Source: Shinella sp. H4-D48 (lineage in GTDB: Bacteria > Pseudomonadota > Alphaproteobacteria > Rhizobiales > Rhizobiaceae). Taken from it: a stretch of DNA of 64,000 nt. This document shows, in pieces, positions 32,843 through 40,769 of this stretch. Made by a program: the position numbers and the translations under genes. The notes under the pieces were generated by a model, which saw only the letters and a list, made by a program, of their open reading frames with translations, did not search any database and had not been told where the DNA came from. Location: assembly GCF_022637395.1 (NCBI RefSeq), contig NZ_CP093337.1, positions 1,348,001-1,412,000 of the forward strand, written 5' to 3'. Every line of letters begins with the position of its first letter. The stretch's first letter is position 1.

Positions 32843-33360
32843 TGGCCCTGATCGTTGAAGACGGAACCGGCCTCGCTAATGCCGAGAGCTACGCCAGCGT
32901 GGCAGAGTTCAAGGCATATGCCGGCAAGGTGGGGTACGACTACACGACTCCGGCATATTCCGACACGCAGGTTGAGCAGGCGCTTCGCCGCGCCACGACA
33001 TGGATCGATGCCCGCTATGGGCCGCTCTTCCAAGGCCGCTGGGCAACTACCACGCAAAGGCTCGAATGGCCCCGCTCTGGCGTCGTCTACCGCTGCAATG
33101 GGATTGCTTCGGACGAAATACCGGAAAAGCTCAAGGACGCACTGTGCGAAGCTGCATGGCGGGAATTGATCGATCCGAGCAGTCTCTCCCCTGATGCCGC
33201 CGTCGACCAGATCAAGCGGGACAAGGTAGGGGACGCGGAAACGGAGTTCCGGGCGTCCTCTTCCGGTTCTCACCCAGTCGTTTTTATCGTTCATGACCTT
33301 CTAAGCGGGCTGACGAAAGGGCGCGCTTCTGCCTATGTCGGGCGCGCGGTGAGGGCATGA
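32842..33360 (+). CDS. DnaT-like/head-completion adaptor protein
   Basis: The 172-residue protein (MALIVEDGTGLANAESYASVAEF) matches the family labelled DnaT-like ssDNA-binding in phages, with ALRRATTWIDARYGPLFQGR and a LEWPRSGV segment. Its place after the capsid suggests it is a head-completion adaptor rather than a replication protein. Confidence 0.82.
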   Translation: MALIVEDGTGLANAESYASVAEFKAYAGKVGYDYTTPAYSDTQVEQALRRATTWIDARYGPLFQGRWATTTQRLEWPRSGVVYRCNGIASDEIPEKLKDALCEAAWRELIDPSSLSPDAAVDQIKRDKVGDAETEFRASSSGSHPVVFIVHDLLSGLTKGRASAYVGRAVRA

Positions 33361-34232
33361 CGAAATACAAGATCAACCGACTGACGCGGCGGGCGAAGGG
33401 CACGGAGGTCGAGCTTCCGGGTATCGAGGAGAGCGCAGGCGGGAAGACCGCCTATCTCAAAGCACTTCGGGCAATGCTGCGCGATCTGGCTAAGTACGCG
33501 CGAACAGCCCGGACAGAGTACGACCTGAATGAACTGGCGCGGGTCGCTGTTGGGCTTGTCTCTATCGCAGACGGCATGGTGAAGCGCATTCTCCGGCTGG
33601 AGGCTAAGCGCCATACAGACACATTCATTTCATCTGTGAAGCGGGCAATCGGCATCGATGTAAGGGCGCTGGTAAAAGAGGAAGACCTTGAGGGGTATCT
33701 ACAACTAGCGGCGAAGCGAAACGCCGCGCTGATCAAGAGCCTTTCCGACGATACGGTCAAACGCGTGGAGTTGGCCGTCCTCGACAACTTGATTGCCGGG
33801 AACTCAAGCGAGACCCTGCGCAAAACATTAGTTGAAGCCTTCGGGATTTCCGACAGGCGGGCGAAGTTCATTGCGTCCGACCAGATGGCGAAAATGAACG
33901 CCGACATGAATGAATATCGGCATCGGCAGGCCGGCATCACCGAATACGACTGGTCTACCAGTCGGGACGAGCGCGTGCGGCCTCGGCATCGCGCCCTTGA
34001 GGGCAAGCGATATCGATATGGAGAGCCGACCGGCGCGGAAGGCGGCGTAGGGCCAGGTAAAGCGCCGCGGTGCCGATGCATCGCCAGGGCCGTTATCACG
34101 TTCGGTGATGAGCGGTATGAGGCGCGCGAGGTAACGTTGCCGCCTCAGTTGCCGCAGGCGCAGCAAGAGGCTCTGGAAAGGTCTTTGAAGCGCAGGCCGT
34201 GGACGGCGCCGATAGAACGGCGTGCGACTTAG
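33357..34232 (+). CDS. Minor head protein (Mu gpF/SPP1 gp7 type)
   Basis: The 291-residue protein ends with the gpF/gp7 signature: RAKFIASDQMAKMNADMNEYRHRQAGITEYDWSTS, then DERVRPRHRALEG and APRCRCIARAVI. These proteins sit inside or at the neck of the head and may help DNA ejection. It overlaps its upstream neighbour by 4 bp. Confidence 0.88.
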   Translation: MTKYKINRLTRRAKGTEVELPGIEESAGGKTAYLKALRAMLRDLAKYARTARTEYDLNELARVAVGLVSIADGMVKRILRLEAKRHTDTFISSVKRAIGIDVRALVKEEDLEGYLQLAAKRNAALIKSLSDDTVKRVELAVLDNLIAGNSSETLRKTLVEAFGISDRRAKFIASDQMAKMNADMNEYRHRQAGITEYDWSTSRDERVRPRHRALEGKRYRYGEPTGAEGGVGPGKAPRCRCIARAVITFGDERYEAREVTLPPQLPQAQQEALERSLKRRPWTAPIERRAT

Positions 34233-34420
34233 CTATAAACCGGGCCGAGGTCTTCCTCGCCGTTGTCGATTGCGTCGAGGGAAATCATCAGACGGCGTGA
34301 GGCGGCGAGAATTTCCATCGCTTCCCGATCTTGCCTCTTCAAGTGGGCTTCGACTTTTTCGACGCGCATGGCGACGTCAAGAATGAGGTCTTTCAGTTCG
34401 CGGAATTGATCATCGGTCAT
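34229..34420 (-). CDS. Small helical protein on opposite strand in head cluster
   Basis: The 63-residue protein (MTDDQFRELKDLILDVAMR) is a likely coiled coil (VEKVEAHLKRQDREAMEIL). It runs opposite to the head genes and ends 4 bp inside the minor head gene. It could be an independently expressed cargo gene. No family is recognised. Confidence 0.55.
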   Translation of the reverse strand: MTDDQFRELKDLILDVAMRVEKVEAHLKRQDREAMEILAASRRLMISLDAIDNGEEDLGPVYS

Positions 34421-34437
34421 GGCGGGAAGGAACGCCC

Positions 34438-34602
34438 ATGCGTTGTCGCTGTCAAGAGCGCCGGGCAGCCATCAAGGCCGCTGCGCAATCGAAAAGCCTG
34501 AAACAAGCGGGATCGGCGGCACGGTTCGTGGTTCGCACGGCTGCCGAAGATTTGGCGCGCGCCATGAACATGCGCAAAAACAACCCGACGAGGAAGCCAT
34601 GA
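34438..34602 (+). CDS. Small basic protein (54 aa) of the head operon
   Basis: The ATG at 34438 has GGGAAGGAA upstream, and its TGA overlaps the next ATG. The protein (MRCRCQERRAAIKAAAQ) is strongly basic with an N-terminal C-x-C. It is too short for many gene finders, but the coupling and good ribosome-binding site support it. Function is unknown. Confidence 0.6.
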   Translation: MRCRCQERRAAIKAAAQSKSLKQAGSAARFVVRTAAEDLARAMNMRKNNPTRKP

Positions 34603-34811
34603 AGGTTACGAACAACAGCGACGAGCGCCAGGCGGTTCATACGACGGCCGGCGTCGTCTTTATCCATCCTGGCAAAACGCGCGACGTGGAACTGTCTGAG
34701 GCCGGCGAAAAGCTCGTTTCGGCATCCGATGTGCTGGAGACCGGCGCGAAGCAGGCCCGGAAACGGACACAGAAGGCCGAGGACATGGCTTCCGATGAGG
34801 CCGAAGGGTGA
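34599..34811 (+). CDS. Small head-region protein
   Basis: The 70-residue protein (MKVTNNSDERQAVHTTAGV) has GAGGAAG before the ATG and includes VFIHPGKTRDVELSEAGEKL, a short beta domain seen in small phage proteins beside head-completion genes. The longer frame from 34419 has no better start. Coupled to both neighbours. Confidence 0.72.
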   Translation: MKVTNNSDERQAVHTTAGVVFIHPGKTRDVELSEAGEKLVSASDVLETGAKQARKRTQKAEDMASDEAEG

Positions 34812-35281
34812 GCTTCACCGTAACTGTCAAACGCAACAAGCGGGTTGATCTGTCCAAAGTGCAGACCAGCCTGCGTGGGCCTTCGAAAGTTGCTGTTGGT
34901 TTCCCAGCCGGCGAGTCCGATGGCGAAAACATTCAGAAAGCGATCTGGCAAGAATTCGGAACGAAGGGGGGCGCGGCCTCAGGCGGCTGGGGTGGACCGA
35001 TCCCAGAGCGCCCATTCATGCGCAACACCATGCGCGACAACCAGAGCACATACCGGAACGCGATGAAGGCTGAAGCAAAGCCGCTGCTCCTCGCCCAAAC
35101 ATCACTCGGGACGGTATTGGCAAAACTAGGAGCGCTCGCGGCACGAGATGTTCAGGCGGAGATAGCGGCACTTTCCAGTCCGCCGAATAGCCCTGTGACG
35201 ATTGAACTGAAGGGGTCCGCGAATCCATTGATCGACTCCGGCGAAATGCGGCGAGATGTGAAGTGGAAGATCATCAGATGA
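34808..35281 (+). CDS. Neck/tail completion protein (HK97 gp10-like)
   Basis: The 157-residue protein uses a GTG start overlapping the previous stop. It has VAVGFPAGESDGENIQKAIWQEFGTKG, PERPFMRNTM and LIDSGEMRRDVKW, typical of gp10-like/Gam-type neck proteins in which NPLIDSGxM is a landmark. It joins head and tail. Confidence 0.8.
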   Translation: MSFTVTVKRNKRVDLSKVQTSLRGPSKVAVGFPAGESDGENIQKAIWQEFGTKGGAASGGWGGPIPERPFMRNTMRDNQSTYRNAMKAEAKPLLLAQTSLGTVLAKLGALAARDVQAEIAALSSPPNSPVTIELKGSANPLIDSGEMRRDVKWKIIR

Positions 35282-35628
35282 CCCGCCAAGCCGCCAACGC
35301 CATCGACCGCCGCGCATGGGCAGTCACCCGCACAAGGGAGACTAATGGCGCCTACAACGATGACGGGGAATGGGTGCCAGGTTCGCCGGTCGCGACCACG
35401 ATCAAGGCCGTCGTGCAGCCCGTGAAAGGCAACCAACTGCTGGATATGCCGGAAGGCAAGCGGACAGAGGCGGGTTGGATGTGCTGGAGCCGATCGGAAC
35501 TGGCCTGTGATGACAAGGCTGGCACGTTCGACAGAATCGTCAGCAAAGGCATCACCTACAAAGTGGTCTTTGCCTGGCCTCGCGAGGAAGGCGGTTTCTA
35601 CCGCGCGGCGTTGGGACGGATGGCATGA
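35278..35628 (+). CDS. Head-tail joining protein
   Basis: The 116-residue protein starts at the ATG at 35278 (overlap with the previous stop). ITYKVVFAWPREEGGFYRAAL at the end is like head-closure proteins of contractile phages. Assignment rests mainly on its position between gp10-like and neck terminator genes. Confidence 0.65.
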   Translation: MTRQAANAIDRRAWAVTRTRETNGAYNDDGEWVPGSPVATTIKAVVQPVKGNQLLDMPEGKRTEAGWMCWSRSELACDDKAGTFDRIVSKGITYKVVFAWPREEGGFYRAALGRMA

Positions 35629-36134
35629 CGAACGATGATGTTCACAGCGCCGTCGTCCGTTGGATCAAAGCCAAGACGGGCGTGATCGCGATCAAGGCTC
35701 ATCAGTCTGGCCGGACACCAGCCCTGCCTTATGTGATGGTCAACGACACCGGCACGGCAGAGGTCCGGCGCTGGCACCAGCAGACGGAATATACCGAGAC
35801 CGATGCAGAGAACTCCGCTGGCGAGAAGATCGTCACGGCGGCTCCCGTCATCGAAATGGAATGGCGGTTCTCGGTCCACGCCTACGGCCCGAGCCCGACC
35901 GATCGGCTTCGGCCCATCGTTTCGGCCGTGAAGGTATCTCAGGCCATGGAGCCGCTTATGCCAGGCCTCCATGTCCATGAGGTTTCAGCCATCCGCGACG
36001 TGCCGGACTGGATCAACAACGCATGGCAGCCCCGCGCACAGATGGACATCATCGTTCGCGGGATCATCCGTGACAGCGTCGGCGAAGTCGACGTCATCGA
36101 CGAATACAGCTTCGAAATCGCTCGGGCTGAGTAA
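35625..36134 (+). CDS. Phage neck terminator (LIC_12616-like)
   Basis: The 169-residue protein contains PALPYVMVNDTGTAEVRRW, EWRFSVHAYGPSPTDRLRPI and MDIIVRGIIRD, matching the phage neck terminator family that caps the tail tube at the neck. It overlaps the previous gene by 4 bp and precedes the sheath gene, separated only by the inserted HNH gene. Confidence 0.8.
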   Translation: MTNDDVHSAVVRWIKAKTGVIAIKAHQSGRTPALPYVMVNDTGTAEVRRWHQQTEYTETDAENSAGEKIVTAAPVIEMEWRFSVHAYGPSPTDRLRPIVSAVKVSQAMEPLMPGLHVHEVSAIRDVPDWINNAWQPRAQMDIIVRGIIRDSVGEVDVIDEYSFEIARAE

Positions 36135-36140
36135 CCCCTG

Positions 36141-36887
36141 CTATGGCCGCAAGTGGCCCCAGCGCCTTCCGCTTTTGATAAAGGAAACCGTCGATCTGCT
36201 CACTCCGTAAGCCTCCGCAATTGCGGGGTGGGTTCGATCATCATGAAACTTGATGGCGCGCGCTTCATCTTCGCTGAGTTTTGTGTACTTCCGTGTTCTG
36301 GACTGCCGCCCCTTCGCATTGCGATCTGACATATTCTCAGCATGGGTGCCGGGCCAAAGATGATCGGGATTTACACAGGCGCGGTTATCGCATGAGTGAC
36401 AGATTTGGACATCGGGCGGCTGAACGCCGTGGATAAGCTCATAGCAATATCGGTGCGCGGGATACGGTTTTGCACGGTCATCGCTGAAACAGCCATAGCC
36501 GCTCTTGCTGATGTGGGCGGTGAAACGCCAGCAGTCGCCTGACGGCCCAAACCCTGGCGTCTTGTCTATCAAGCGTAGGAAGCGCACCGGCGCGATGCCT
36601 CGATGGCTACTCGATAGATAGAGGTGCTTTGGGTTGACGCAGTGGTTCACGCCGCAAGTGTGGTTGCAATAGAGGCCGGTATCGTCCTGCTGCCAGTAAA
36701 ACCAATGAGCCACACGATGTGCTTTGAAGTTCCAGCGAGCTTTTTCCACGACTGTTGAGAAGGCTCCTGAACCGCCGTCAGAGACGGCTCCAGTCCACAA
36801 ATGACAATCTCCATCAGGGCCATGCCCTGGGGCGGTATCGACCTTCGAGAAAAATGTCTCGGGGTGTATCCCATGGTATGGCTTCAT
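36141..36887 (-). CDS. Double HNH endonuclease, homing-type
   Basis: The 248-residue protein has two tandem HNH zinc modules: YCNHTCGVNHCVNPKHLY (about residue 85) and CHSCDNRACVNPDHLWPGTH (about 175), each preceded by an AHR helix (KAHRVAHWFYW, PAHRYCYEL). The C-terminus (AIAEAYGVSRSTVSFIKSG) is a helix-turn-helix for DNA targeting. GGAG precedes the ATG at 36887. It lies on the minus strand between neck and sheath genes, which fits a free-standing homing endonuclease that moved into the late operon. Confidence 0.82.
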   Translation of the reverse strand: MKPYHGIHPETFFSKVDTAPGHGPDGDCHLWTGAVSDGGSGAFSTVVEKARWNFKAHRVAHWFYWQQDDTGLYCNHTCGVNHCVNPKHLYLSSSHRGIAPVRFLRLIDKTPGFGPSGDCWRFTAHISKSGYGCFSDDRAKPYPAHRYCYELIHGVQPPDVQICHSCDNRACVNPDHLWPGTHAENMSDRNAKGRQSRTRKYTKLSEDEARAIKFHDDRTHPAIAEAYGVSRSTVSFIKSGRRWGHLRP

Positions 36888-36935
36888 TGCCGTATCTCCT
36901 TGTGAATACAACGATGTTACACTGAGGTAACGAAT

Positions 36936-38078
36936 ATGGCAATAATTCCCTACAGCCGGGTCGTTGATGTCAGCGTCTCGCGCAATGACGCATTTCCCAG
37001 CCGCCGTGGCTTCGGCACGCAGCTGATCATCACAACGGAATCTGTCGCCGACAAGGTGGACGCTACCAAGCGCACCAAGCTGTACGGCTCCATCGAAGAG
37101 GTGGCGGAGGATTGGGCGACGACGACAAGCGCCTACAAGGCCGCGCTTTCGGCGTTTTCACAGAACCCGCGCCCTCGCCAGATCAAGATCGGCCATGTCG
37201 TCGATGACGAGACGATGATCGCCACGGAGCTCCAGGCGCAACTCGATCTGCTCTACGCCTACGATAGCGACTGGTATTTCATCACCATCGCGGACAATCT
37301 CCGCGACGTCGTCGCTCTCTCCGGTCTCCTGACGTGGGTGCAGGCAAAACCGAAACTGGCAATTATCGACAGCAACGAGACGGACACCGAGAACCCGGCC
37401 GACACCACTTCCATTGCGGCGGCCAACAAGGGCGATTTCGACCGTGCCGGTGTCTTCTATCACACGGATGCCGCGACCTATCCAGCGGCCTCCCTCGCTG
37501 CATATATGCAGACCCGCAGCTTTGACGAAGCGAACACGGCCTATACCGCGAAGTTCAAGCAACTGCCGGGCATTCCGGCGGTCAACATCGGCTCCGCAGC
37601 TCTCACGGCGGTTACGGGCTTCACGCCCGGCGTCGGCCAGTCCGAAGCCGCTGGCCACATGGCTAACACCTACATCGACATCGGCAGCCGCAACTTTGTC
37701 GTTGAAGGCTCGACACTCACCGCAAACGTCTTCCTCGACGAGATCCACGCTACGGACTGGATCATTGCCCGGACCGAGGAGGAGATGCTTGGCATCCTGC
37801 TCAACAACCCGCGCGTCCGCTTCGATGACAGCGGCATGCAGGTCCTGGCCGGCGCGGTCCGCACCGTCATGCAGCAGGCCATTCGGGCCGGGATTGTCGC
37901 CAACGACCTCAACCCGGAGACGGGCGATTACGAGGCGGCGGTGCAGATCACCGTTCCGAGCGTCTTCGACGTACCGGAAAGCCAGCGCAAGGCCCGCATC
38001 GCGCCGAACATCGAATGCCGCTTCCGCTATGCTGGCGCGGTCCACTATGCCGTCGTCCGCTATCAGATGGCGTTCTAA
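36936..38078 (+). CDS. Contractile tail sheath protein (DUF3383)
   Basis: The 380-residue protein matches the DUF3383 sheath family: VVDVSVSRNDAFPSRRGFGTQLI at the start, DSDWYFITIADN, a central FKQLPGIPAVNIG, and RKARIAPNIECRFRYAGAVHYAVV at the C-terminus. The sheath surrounds the tube and contracts on infection, so the virion is a myovirus. Confidence 0.93.
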   Translation: MAIIPYSRVVDVSVSRNDAFPSRRGFGTQLIITTESVADKVDATKRTKLYGSIEEVAEDWATTTSAYKAALSAFSQNPRPRQIKIGHVVDDETMIATELQAQLDLLYAYDSDWYFITIADNLRDVVALSGLLTWVQAKPKLAIIDSNETDTENPADTTSIAAANKGDFDRAGVFYHTDAATYPAASLAAYMQTRSFDEANTAYTAKFKQLPGIPAVNIGSAALTAVTGFTPGVGQSEAAGHMANTYIDIGSRNFVVEGSTLTANVFLDEIHATDWIIARTEEEMLGILLNNPRVRFDDSGMQVLAGAVRTVMQQAIRAGIVANDLNPETGDYEAAVQITVPSVFDVPESQRKARIAPNIECRFRYAGAVHYAVVRYQMAF

Positions 38079-38091
38079 GGAGGCCTGACCC

Positions 38092-38526
38092 ATGGCACTT
38101 ACTTCCGCATACGGCTTCGTCAACACCGCCAACACGGTCGACGGCCAGATCATCCAGGGCCTTTGGGACGGTGACGATGCGATCAGCATCGCGCCGCTCG
38201 CCGACAAAGGCACGATGCTCATCGGGGCCGACGGCTCGGCTCTGTTCTCGGTCTCGGCAAATCGCGGGGCGACGATCACGCTGCGCCTGCAGCACACCAG
38301 CCCGACGCACCGGTTGCTCCAGCAGAAGCTCAAGCGCCAGCAGGCTCTTGCCTCGCCGGCAACGGCTTTCCCGGTCACAGCCTACGACACGTCGAGCGGC
38401 GAGGGCGGCACGGCCGATAAGTGCTTCATCCAGGCAGCGCCGACTGACACCAAGGGCGTGAATGCCACCGTTCGCGAATGGGTACTCGTGACCGGCGAGT
38501 TCAATGCGGAGATTCCGAATGGGTGA
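38092..38526 (+). CDS. Tail tube protein (DUF3277)
   Basis: The 144-residue protein (MALTSAYGFVNTANTVDGQI) matches DUF3277, the tube protein paired with DUF3383 sheaths: TLRLQHTSPTHRLLQQ and a TREWVLVTGEFN-like C-terminus. It follows the sheath gene with AGGAGG-like spacing and overlaps the chaperone start. Confidence 0.9.
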   Translation: MALTSAYGFVNTANTVDGQIIQGLWDGDDAISIAPLADKGTMLIGADGSALFSVSANRGATITLRLQHTSPTHRLLQQKLKRQQALASPATAFPVTAYDTSSGEGGTADKCFIQAAPTDTKGVNATVREWVLVTGEFNAEIPNG

Positions 38527-38956
38527 GCGCAAAATCCGGGGGATGGAAATCCGGGTTGACCGGCCCCTTGCAACGGAAGCGCTGCGTCTGCAGGCCCGGC
38601 TGATGCGCGCGGCCGGCGGCGTGGCCGACCAGCTACCCGACCTTATCGGCGCCCTGCGGTCGGCCCAGAGCGAGGAAGCCAAGCAGGCGGTCGGTGTCAA
38701 GTTCATCGGCGTCTTGACTGGCATCTTTGAAGGGCTGGAGCCCGACGAATTTGCTCACCTCGTCGGCGATGTGGTCGCGCTTGCCAAACTCAAGCGTCCC
38801 TCAGGGCACTACGAGACCATGGATCTCGACGGTGACCTGTCCGAAGACTTCGGCGCCATCATCCCGGTCGTGGCCTTCGTTCTGAAAGAGGTGTTCGGGG
38901 ATTTTTTCTCCGCCGCGCCGGGCAGTGGCAGCCGCGGGGTGGCGGGAAGGGCCTGA
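38519..38956 (+). CDS. Tail assembly chaperone (short product)
   Basis: The 145-residue protein (MGERKIRGMEIRVDRPL) occupies the chaperone position between tube and tape measure. It is helical (SAQSEEAKQAVGVKFIGVL, DEFAHLVGDVVALAKL). Near its end GAT TTT TTC contains the slippery heptamer T TTT TTC (38902-38908), which leads into an open -1 frame. The C-terminal Gly/Ala-rich tail after that point is typical of a read-past segment. Confidence 0.8.
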   Translation: MGERKIRGMEIRVDRPLATEALRLQARLMRAAGGVADQLPDLIGALRSAQSEEAKQAVGVKFIGVLTGIFEGLEPDEFAHLVGDVVALAKLKRPSGHYETMDLDGDLSEDFGAIIPVVAFVLKEVFGDFFSAAPGSGSRGVAGRA

Positions 38957-39138
38957 CCAATGCCGAGGTCGGGCGCATAGCCCCGAACCTCAACATGTGG
39001 CTCTGGCGGCCGATCCTCGCAGACCCGCCGATCTACACTCAAGCCGATCTAAGGCAATGGGTCACGCTTCAGGACGTCATGGACGCTCATGAAGCGCTCG
39101 ATCTGAAGGGGGCGATGCAGGAAAAGAGCAAGGATTAG
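38908..39138 (+). CDS. Tail chaperone -1 frameshift extension
   Basis: After slippage at 38902-38908 the -1 frame stays open for 76 residues to the TAG at 39136-39138. It would give a 206-residue fusion of the short chaperone with GLTNAEVGRIAPNLNMWLW and a charged helical end. The region upstream of ATG 38995 has no start signal of its own. A ratio of short and long chaperone made by frameshifting is a conserved trait of long-tailed phages. Confidence 0.72.
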   Translation, partial: LRRAGQWQPRGGGKGLTNAEVGRIAPNLNMWLWRPILADPPIYTQADLRQWVTLQDVMDAHEALDLKGAMQEKSKD

Positions 39139-39455
39139 TCCGATAGTCTCTTGATCGTCGCTCGGAACTGGAGATTAGGAGCTTGGGGAGAGGTTCCCGT
39201 CGCATTGACGGTGTCTCCTACGACTTGCCCTTTTACGTTGATTATGACGCTGTCGATGCCAAAGACAGAAGCCATGCCCTGCGTATGTCGACCGGTGCTC
39301 ACGGTAGCGCTGAACTGATCGCCATTAACTGAGTAGTCGCCGGTGTAGAAAATCGCAGAGTCGCCGCCGCGCAAACGGCCTGCTTCCAAGTAGACAACGC
39401 CACCGCCCGCGCCGAGTGGGGTGGCAAACTGCACTGCATAAAGTCCGTCACGCAT
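39135..39455 (-). CDS. GrlR-like protein
   Basis: The 106-residue protein (MRDGLYAVQFATPLGAGGG) resembles the GrlR regulatory family: GVVYLEAGRLRGGDSAIFYTGDY, DQFSATVSTGRHT. GrlR-type proteins are small beta-barrel regulators first known from type III secretion, and many are found in unrelated genomes. It starts at the ATG at 39455 after GGGAGAAG and overlaps the chaperone extension by 4 bp tail to tail. Confidence 0.7.
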   Translation of the reverse strand: MRDGLYAVQFATPLGAGGGVVYLEAGRLRGGDSAIFYTGDYSVNGDQFSATVSTGRHTQGMASVFGIDSVIINVKGQVVGDTVNATGTSPQAPNLQFRATIKRLSD

Positions 39456-39515
39456 GTTCTTCTCCCTGTTTAGTGGTAATAAGAGAAGCATGAGATCAAC
39501 GCAGAGTCGAGAGGT

Positions 39516-39995
39516 CTAATCGCAGCGAGCGCCGCGCACAACGCAAGGCCAGTCAAAGGTCCCGGCCCACATTCCGGCCTTCGATGCCTCTGCCTCGCGC
39601 TGTTCCGCGGCGTACCGGCCCTTGCTGTATTTCGGCCAATCTATGGCGTGCCCGTTGCGGACGAGCCATCGGTTGACGTCGGTTCCGTCTGCCCGGGTGC
39701 AGATTGCCACGATCCGGTTGCGGTCTCGCCCGGTCCTCTTGCAGGAAACCGGCCGAGATTGAGCGAGGAACGCGTCAAGCGCTTCGGCTGAGGTCTTGCC
39801 GCACCGATAGTGCTCTCCCGCACTGGTGAGGCATCTCTGCCTGCTTTCGGGCGCATCGATCCCGTCGAACCGGATACGAACGCCTTGGATATCTATTGTG
39901 TCGCCGTCGATGACGGAGGCGCGGCCAGTGATTTCGGCGGCTGTAACTGTTCCTGCGAATAGCAGGAGCGCGGCAATTGAGATCACCGGTCGCAT
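39516..39995 (-). CDS. Secreted thermonuclease (SNase family)
   Basis: The 159-residue protein has a signal peptide ([21 protein letters not shown]) and the staphylococcal-nuclease domain: [25 protein letters not shown], the catalytic Arg region, and [24 protein letters not shown]. It would cut nucleic acid in the periplasm or outside. The start at 39995 overlaps the end of the next minus-strand gene. It is part of an accessory cassette within the late operon. Confidence 0.88.
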   Translation of the reverse strand: MRPVISIAALLLFAGTVTAAEITGRASVIDGDTIDIQGVRIRFDGIDAPESRQRCLTSAGEHYRCGKTSAEALDAFLAQSRPVSCKRTGRDRNRIVAICTRADGTDVNRWLVRNGHAIDWPKYSKGRYAAEQREAEASKAGMWAGTFDWPCVVRGARCD

Positions 39996-40162
39996 ATGCG
40001 CTTGGATTTGCTGATGGTGCCGTTTTTGCACAGATAACGTCCATCACTTGTACACGCTTTCACGCCACCCTTTTTACCTGAGCAAGGGGTGTTTTTAGCG
40101 TGCGCCGCGGGGGCGATGGCAAGCATAGAGGTGAGCAGGATGGCGAAGAGGCGGGTTATCAC
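39983..40162 (-). CDS. Small exported Cys-rich protein (59 aa)
   Basis: The frame starts at GTG 40162 with AGGAG 7 bases upstream. The 59 residues hold a signal peptide ([22 protein letters not shown]) and a mature peptide with four Cys ([21 protein letters not shown] and RICDR), the pattern of small bacterial exported peptides with two disulfides. It overlaps the nuclease start by 13 bp, so the two are cotranslated. It is too short for many gene callers. Confidence 0.65.
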   Translation of the reverse strand: MITRLFAILLTSMLAIAPAAHAKNTPCSGKKGGVKACTSDGRYLCKNGTISKSKRICDR

Positions 40163-40175
40163 TCACTGTCTCCTA

Positions 40176-40481
40176 TCAAGCACCAGGACCGAGCGTTGCG
40201 ACCGCTATTACGGTGCCTAGTATCGCGCCCAGGACCACGGTAGGCAGTTGCCGGCCAGTAAGACCGAGAGCGCCGCCAACTAGACCGGCGACAATGATAC
40301 AGGCGGCGAAGCCCACGAGTTGATTGGTGACTCCGAGTAGCGACACAGCAATTGACGTAGCAACAAAGACGAAGCCAACGGCTCCGCCGATCCACGGTTT
40401 CGATTTGACGATCAGCGCTCCGACGACACCTCCGATAATGGAAATGAGACCGGCGGCGACTGTGGCAGATGCGACGTCCAT
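40176..40481 (-). CDS. Small polytopic membrane protein
   Basis: The 101-residue protein is nearly all hydrophobic, with about four membrane segments (residues 5-23, 31-50, 54-72, 77-97) rich in Gly and Ala. It lies 13 bp before the exported peptide gene on the same strand. No family is recognised. Immunity to the cassette's nuclease or superinfection exclusion are possible roles, both speculative. Confidence 0.7.
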   Translation of the reverse strand: MDVASATVAAGLISIIGGVVGALIVKSKPWIGGAVGFVFVATSIAVSLLGVTNQLVGFAACIIVAGLVGGALGLTGRQLPTVVLGAILGTVIAVATLGPGA

Positions 40482-40491
40482 TTAGTTGTCC

Positions 40492-40713
40492 TTACTTGAA
40501 AAGTGCCTTCAGAAGCGACCACAGACTGAAACTGGTGCGGGTATACCACCGATTATAGGCCGCCTTTTTGGGATTTGTCAGCCAGCCAAATCCTCTTGGC
40601 GCCTTGAGGCCAAGGTTGTGCCTTACCAACCGCTTTACCGACGTTCGAGCCGCGAGGCTTTTCTTGAGGCTCGGCTTCCTCACCCGAAACTTGAACGATG
40701 ATCGTCGCGGCAT
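40492..40713 (-). CDS. Small basic protein of a conserved phage family
   Basis: The 73-residue protein (MPRRSSFKFRVRKPSLKKS) is strongly basic and ends PRGFGWLTNPKKAAYNRWYT and RTSFSLWSLLKALF, a pattern (NPKKAAYNRxYxRTSFSL) I have seen in short proteins of unknown function across Proteobacteria. Start at 40713 has a G-rich site upstream. It heads the minus-strand cassette. Confidence 0.65.
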   Translation of the reverse strand: MPRRSSFKFRVRKPSLKKSLAARTSVKRLVRHNLGLKAPRGFGWLTNPKKAAYNRWYTRTSFSLWSLLKALFK

Positions 40714-40769
40714 AACGCATCCCCCCGGTTGTGCGTGATCAAACCAAAAATTCACGCAGGAGTCGACTC

